Below, piece after piece: positions 61,058 through 64,000 of a DNA stretch of 64,000 nucleotides; position 1 is the stretch's first letter, and every line of letters begins with the position of its first letter. Source of the DNA: Alteromonas_E sp965248545 (GTDB taxonomy: Bacteria; Pseudomonadota; Gammaproteobacteria; Enterobacterales; Alteromonadaceae). The stretch lies in NCBI GenBank assembly GCA_965248545.1, contig OZ252110.1, positions 2,542,001 to 2,606,000 of the forward strand, written 5' to 3'. The notes beneath the pieces were generated by a model. The model saw only the letters and a program-made list of their open reading frames with translations. It searched no databases and was not told the DNA's origin. Position numbers and translations under genes: made by a program.

Positions 61058-62017
61058 ATGACTGCTAGGTATTCAGACAACACCATTACTTCTATTGAGG
61101 ACTATGAGAAAGCCCTTTCTCAGTGGCAAATGACTTGTCTGCGACTTTCAGATGGGCCGTTTTCCGTGCGTCTTCAGACACTTGAGTTACCGGCTCTCAA
61201 GCTTGTAAAGCGGGTTTCAAGTTGTGGGATTATTCACAGTGGTCGGATGATGAGCAACTGTTATTATTTGCTGCTCCCACAAAGCCGACAGCCTCATTTT
61301 GTCAATGGTGTACCCGTTTCTGCCGGTGAAATGTATGTCTCCTTAGGTCGCAAACAAAGCTCTTGTAGCTTCTATCCAAAAGGCTCACGATCTCGCTGGT
61401 TGTTCTTTGCTGAAGAGGGGCTTGAACGGTATTTCTCAACGCACGAGCAGTTGGGGTTGCGCGATTTCTTTCAGCGGCAGTTGAAGTTCAACGGACACAA
61501 ATTTGATATTTCTCGTTTTAACAACCGGTTGCCACTGTTGTCAAAACTGGCGACTGAGCCCAATTATTTTTCTTTAAGCCTAGACGGCGAGCTAATTGAA
61601 TCGTCAGTGTTTAGCGAACTTTGGCAAATTTTGGAAAGCCTAGACCCTAAGCATACGATCAAGTTAAGTGTTAAAACACGGCGCCGCATCGTCAACCGAG
61701 CAATCGACTACATTGCCTCTGACCCTGCCGCTAAACTGACAGTCGTTGGTATGTGTGAGAGCGCTTTTTGCTCGATGCGTACGCTGCAGTATGCATTTCA
61801 AAGTATACTTCAATGTTCTCCACAACAGTTTTTGCGCCTGTGGATCTTTCACGCCGTTAGGAAAGAGTTAGTCGCAGGAAAACACGCATGTGTCAGTTGT
61901 TGTCTGAAAGCATTCAATATTTCCAACCAATCCCGATTCAGTAAAGAGTATCAAACGCTCTTTGGAGAGTCGCCAACAGCCACCTGTGGCGAGTCTCCGC
62001 GCCAGTTGATTAACTAA
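61058..62017 (+). CDS. AraC-family transcriptional regulator
   Basis: A 319-residue regulator. An N-terminal ligand-sensing part of about 200 residues (no recognised fold) precedes the double helix-turn-helix (about 215-312): RRRIVNRAIDYIASDPAAKL, CESAFCSMRTLQYAFQSIL, and the end NQSRFSKEYQTLFGESP. The regulator is rich in cysteine for the family. It ends by overlapping the stop of the convergent chemoreceptor gene by 4 bases. Target and ligand are unknown; the 33-base direct repeats upstream may be its own site. Confidence 0.87.
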   Translation: MTARYSDNTITSIEDYEKALSQWQMTCLRLSDGPFSVRLQTLELPALKLVKRVSSCGIIHSGRMMSNCYYLLLPQSRQPHFVNGVPVSAGEMYVSLGRKQSSCSFYPKGSRSRWLFFAEEGLERYFSTHEQLGLRDFFQRQLKFNGHKFDISRFNNRLPLLSKLATEPNYFSLSLDGELIESSVFSELWQILESLDPKHTIKLSVKTRRRIVNRAIDYIASDPAAKLTVVGMCESAFCSMRTLQYAFQSILQCSPQQFLRLWIFHAVRKELVAGKHACVSCCLKAFNISNQSRFSKEYQTLFGESPTATCGESPRQLIN

Positions 62018-63561
62018 GCAACTCTGACGAATTGCGACACTAGGTTGAGTTGGTCGGCGACCTTGAGTGCGACTTTCTCTGATATTTCTGAAGAGTCCAA
62101 GCCCATTGACTCGGATTCACTGGCCATATGCGAAATGTCCAACATGTTTTGATTGACGGAGTCAGCAACCGTTGATTGCTCTTCCACCGCCGTGGCGATT
62201 TGCTCACTCATACTGGCAAGTGATTGAATGTTACTGGTAATAGATGATAGTGACTCGCCCGTCTCACCGGATAATTTAACACACGACTCTGATAGTTCGC
62301 TGCCAAGCCCCATGGCTTCTTTCGCTCTATCCGATTGGGCTTCAAGCATTTCTAAACGCTGGTTGATCTGTTCTGTACAGCCTTGTGTGCGAGCAGCGAG
62401 CGCGCGTACTTCTTCCGCAACCACAGAGAAGCCTCGACCTTGCTCACCGGCACGCGCAGCCTCAATAGCAGCGTTGAGTGCGAGTAAGTTAGTTTGGTCC
62501 GCGATAGAGCTAATTTCATTTGAAACGGTTTCAATGTTGCGCACTTCTTCAACCAGTTCTGTAACCGTGAGTTGCGCGGACCCTAATTGCTCTGCCAGTT
62601 GTTGAATCGCACTAACCGTTTGCTCTACCACGGATAAGCCCTGAGTTGCTTGGACTGAGCTCGCATTGCTCTCGTCTGAGGTTTTTACCACCAGTTGAGC
62701 GATTTCTGTAATGGTCTGACTCAGTTGGTTAATTGCTGTTGCAATGTACTCTATTTGTTCTTTTTGGGCGGATAACACTTGCGTAACTGATTGTCCAATG
62801 GCTTTTGCTTGATGCGCCGAATCCGATATATCTTGCGAGGCATCTTGAGTTCTGCCTGCTACAGCTTTCACTTCGGCTTCTCGCATGCAAAGCGCCAAAT
62901 TGGCATAAGCAACTACGTCGCGTGTATTGCTGTAGAGGCGCGCCATTAGCGGATTATCGAATGCTTTTCTGGCCCGATTGATCATGGCTGTGTAGTCATT
63001 GCGCCAGCGATAAACCATTATGGCAGTGGGAAACCCTAGCAGCGCAATGGTGGCTGCAAACCATGTTGCGTAGGCTGGCATTACAACGCCCAAAAGAGCG
63101 ATAACTGCACTGAGTAGGGTAAAGCCGAACATAAACGCAGACGTATCGTAATTAGATAACTTCACCTTTTCATTATTATTTAGCGCTTGGTAGGTTTGCG
63201 TTGCCGTCTCGACTAATTGACGCGATGGTTGAGTTCTAACTGATTGAAACTCAAACACTTCACCCTGTTCATTTTTTATCGGTGTCACATACGCATTGAC
63301 CCAGTAATAATCCCCATTCTTACAACTGTTTTTTACTGGACCCATCCACGCTTTCCCGGCTTTTAAGTGCTCCCACATATCCTTGAAAGCTTGTTTCGGC
63401 ATATCCTTATGTCGCACCATATTGTGGTAATTACCCTGCAGCTCTTCTAGGGTAAAACCCGAGACATCGCAAAAAGTGGGATTGGCATATTTAATTGTAC
63501 TGTCCAGTTGCGTGGTCGAAAGTAGAATATCATCACTGCCGAAGGTTCTTTCTTGATTCAT
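62014..63561 (-). CDS. Aer-like PAS-domain chemoreceptor
   Basis: A 515-residue methyl-accepting chemotaxis protein. The N-terminal PAS domain (about 10-115) has the Aer-type segment CKNGDYYWVNAYVTPI, so redox or oxygen state is the likely signal. Two close membrane helices lie near 143-185 (FGFTLLSAVIALLGVVMPAY and beyond), with no periplasmic domain. The signalling tip is in NLLALNAAIEAARAGEQGRG near residue 375, with RGFSVVAEEVRALAART. Methylation-site regions flank it. It starts 13 bases after the EAL gene stop, so the two are cotranscribed. Confidence 0.92.
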   Translation of the reverse strand: MNQERTFGSDDILLSTTQLDSTIKYANPTFCDVSGFTLEELQGNYHNMVRHKDMPKQAFKDMWEHLKAGKAWMGPVKNSCKNGDYYWVNAYVTPIKNEQGEVFEFQSVRTQPSRQLVETATQTYQALNNNEKVKLSNYDTSAFMFGFTLLSAVIALLGVVMPAYATWFAATIALLGFPTAIMVYRWRNDYTAMINRARKAFDNPLMARLYSNTRDVVAYANLALCMREAEVKAVAGRTQDASQDISDSAHQAKAIGQSVTQVLSAQKEQIEYIATAINQLSQTITEIAQLVVKTSDESNASSVQATQGLSVVEQTVSAIQQLAEQLGSAQLTVTELVEEVRNIETVSNEISSIADQTNLLALNAAIEAARAGEQGRGFSVVAEEVRALAARTQGCTEQINQRLEMLEAQSDRAKEAMGLGSELSESCVKLSGETGESLSSITSNIQSLASMSEQIATAVEEQSTVADSVNQNMLDISHMASESESMGLDSSEISEKVALKVADQLNLVSQFVRVA

Positions 63562-63574
63562 AAAAAGATGTGCC

Positions 63575-64000
63575 TTAAGAGAGGAATGTTAATTGTTGTA
63601 AGGGAGCGGGTTTGTCGATGTAGTACCCTTGGATGTAGTCGCAACCGAACTGTTTGAGTAGTTCATATTGTGAAGCGGTTTCAACTCCTTCCGCGACGAC
63701 TGCGAGGCCCAATTCATGGGCCATTTCAATGATTGAAGCGACGATTATCTGGTCAGCTTTTTGGGATAATTCATCGACGAAGGTCTTGTCGAGTTTTAAC
63801 TTATTGATGGGTAAATGTTTCAAGTACACCAGCGACGAGAAACCGCTGCCAAAGTCATCTAGTGCCAAGCTCACGCCACCTTGTTTAAGTTCATTTAAGC
63901 ACGGCATGATTGCATCGAAGCATTCGATTAACCTGGATTCCGTAATTTCAAGTTCGATAGCACTGGGCCGAATACCGAGCTGATGTAATTTAGCGAATAG
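63575..64000 (-). CDS. EAL-domain cyclic-di-GMP phosphodiesterase, C-terminal part (5' end beyond window)
   Basis: The C-terminal 141 residues of an EAL protein; the reading frame is open to the last base, so the gene begins outside the window. Catalytic motifs in order are ELEITES, DDFGSGFSSL, LKLDKTF, VAEGVET and IQGYYIDKP. The metal-binding E, D, D and K residues of an active phosphodiesterase are present in this part; the N-terminal EAL motif is not in view. It would lower cyclic-di-GMP and favour motility. It is the first of two genes with the Aer-like chemoreceptor. Whether it also has GGDEF or PAS parts is unseen. Confidence 0.93.
   Translation of the reverse strand, partial: LFAKLHQLGIRPSAIELEITESRLIECFDAIMPCLNELKQGGVSLALDDFGSGFSSLVYLKHLPINKLKLDKTFVDELSQKADQIIVASIIEMAHELGLAVVAEGVETASQYELLKQFGCDYIQGYYIDKPAPLQQLTFLS

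Overview
The window is chromosomal DNA of a gammaproteobacterium, most like a marine Alteromonadales or Oceanospirillales relative. The evidence is gene content and order: epd-pgk-aldolase, pst genes with long periplasmic insertions, OxyR, Fur boxes of the enteric 7-1-7 type, a haem-uptake cluster, an Aer-like chemoreceptor and an EAL protein. No tRNA, rRNA, insertion sequence, CRISPR array or prophage was seen. Coding density is high. Several genes appear to start with TTG (oxyR, a glucosamine kinase, an unknown protein, an ABC exporter and a TonB receptor).

Region 1-3.0 kb is lower glycolysis: the end of epd, pgk and a class I aldolase, closed by a strong terminator. 3.0-14.2 kb is a phosphate district: ppx and ppk (polyphosphate) on the minus strand, a GcvR-like ACT protein, then pstC-pstA-pstB-phoU (no pstS here) and a low-affinity PiT transporter. 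14.2-18.7 kb holds OxyR, an ECF sigma factor with an overlapping probable anti-sigma gene and a secreted coiled-coil protein, and a zinc alcohol dehydrogenase. 18.7-23.5 kb holds the tRNA hydroxylation protein TrhP, a GlcN/GlcNAc kinase, an unknown protein with an Xre/MbcA-like tail, and a chromate transporter.

23.6-30.7 kb is the most unusual block. A WYL-domain regulator of the BrxR/CapW type precedes a tightly overlapping three-gene operon encoding an SMC-like ATPase of 1230 residues and two partners whose sizes fit the MukE/MksE/JetB and MukF/MksF/JetA roles. No JetD/MksG nuclease gene is adjacent. 30.7-36.3 kb holds a TonB-C-like periplasmic protein, a TPR sulfotransferase, an ABC exporter and a tandem UspA protein.

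36.3-54.1 kb is mainly iron and efflux. It has a TonB siderophore receptor with a Fur box, a histidine kinase and sigma-54 activator pair divergent from a MacAB-like efflux operon, and small unknown genes under a perfect Fur box. It ends with a haem receptor divergent from hmuTUV-hutZ, sharing one Fur box. The intergenic DNA before the efflux operon carries three TGT-N10-ACA palindromes and a sigma-54 promoter.

54.2-64 kb holds an ATP-grasp enzyme, membrane and DUF1232 proteins, a candidate Fur-controlled small RNA at about 57.29-57.38 kb, a TPR protein, an Xre-RES toxin-antitoxin pair, an MDR dehydrogenase, an AraC regulator, an Aer-like chemoreceptor and a truncated EAL phosphodiesterase running off the window. 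The best candidates for undescribed biology are the WYL/SMC operon, the Fur-linked small RNA and the sigma-54 enhancer array.
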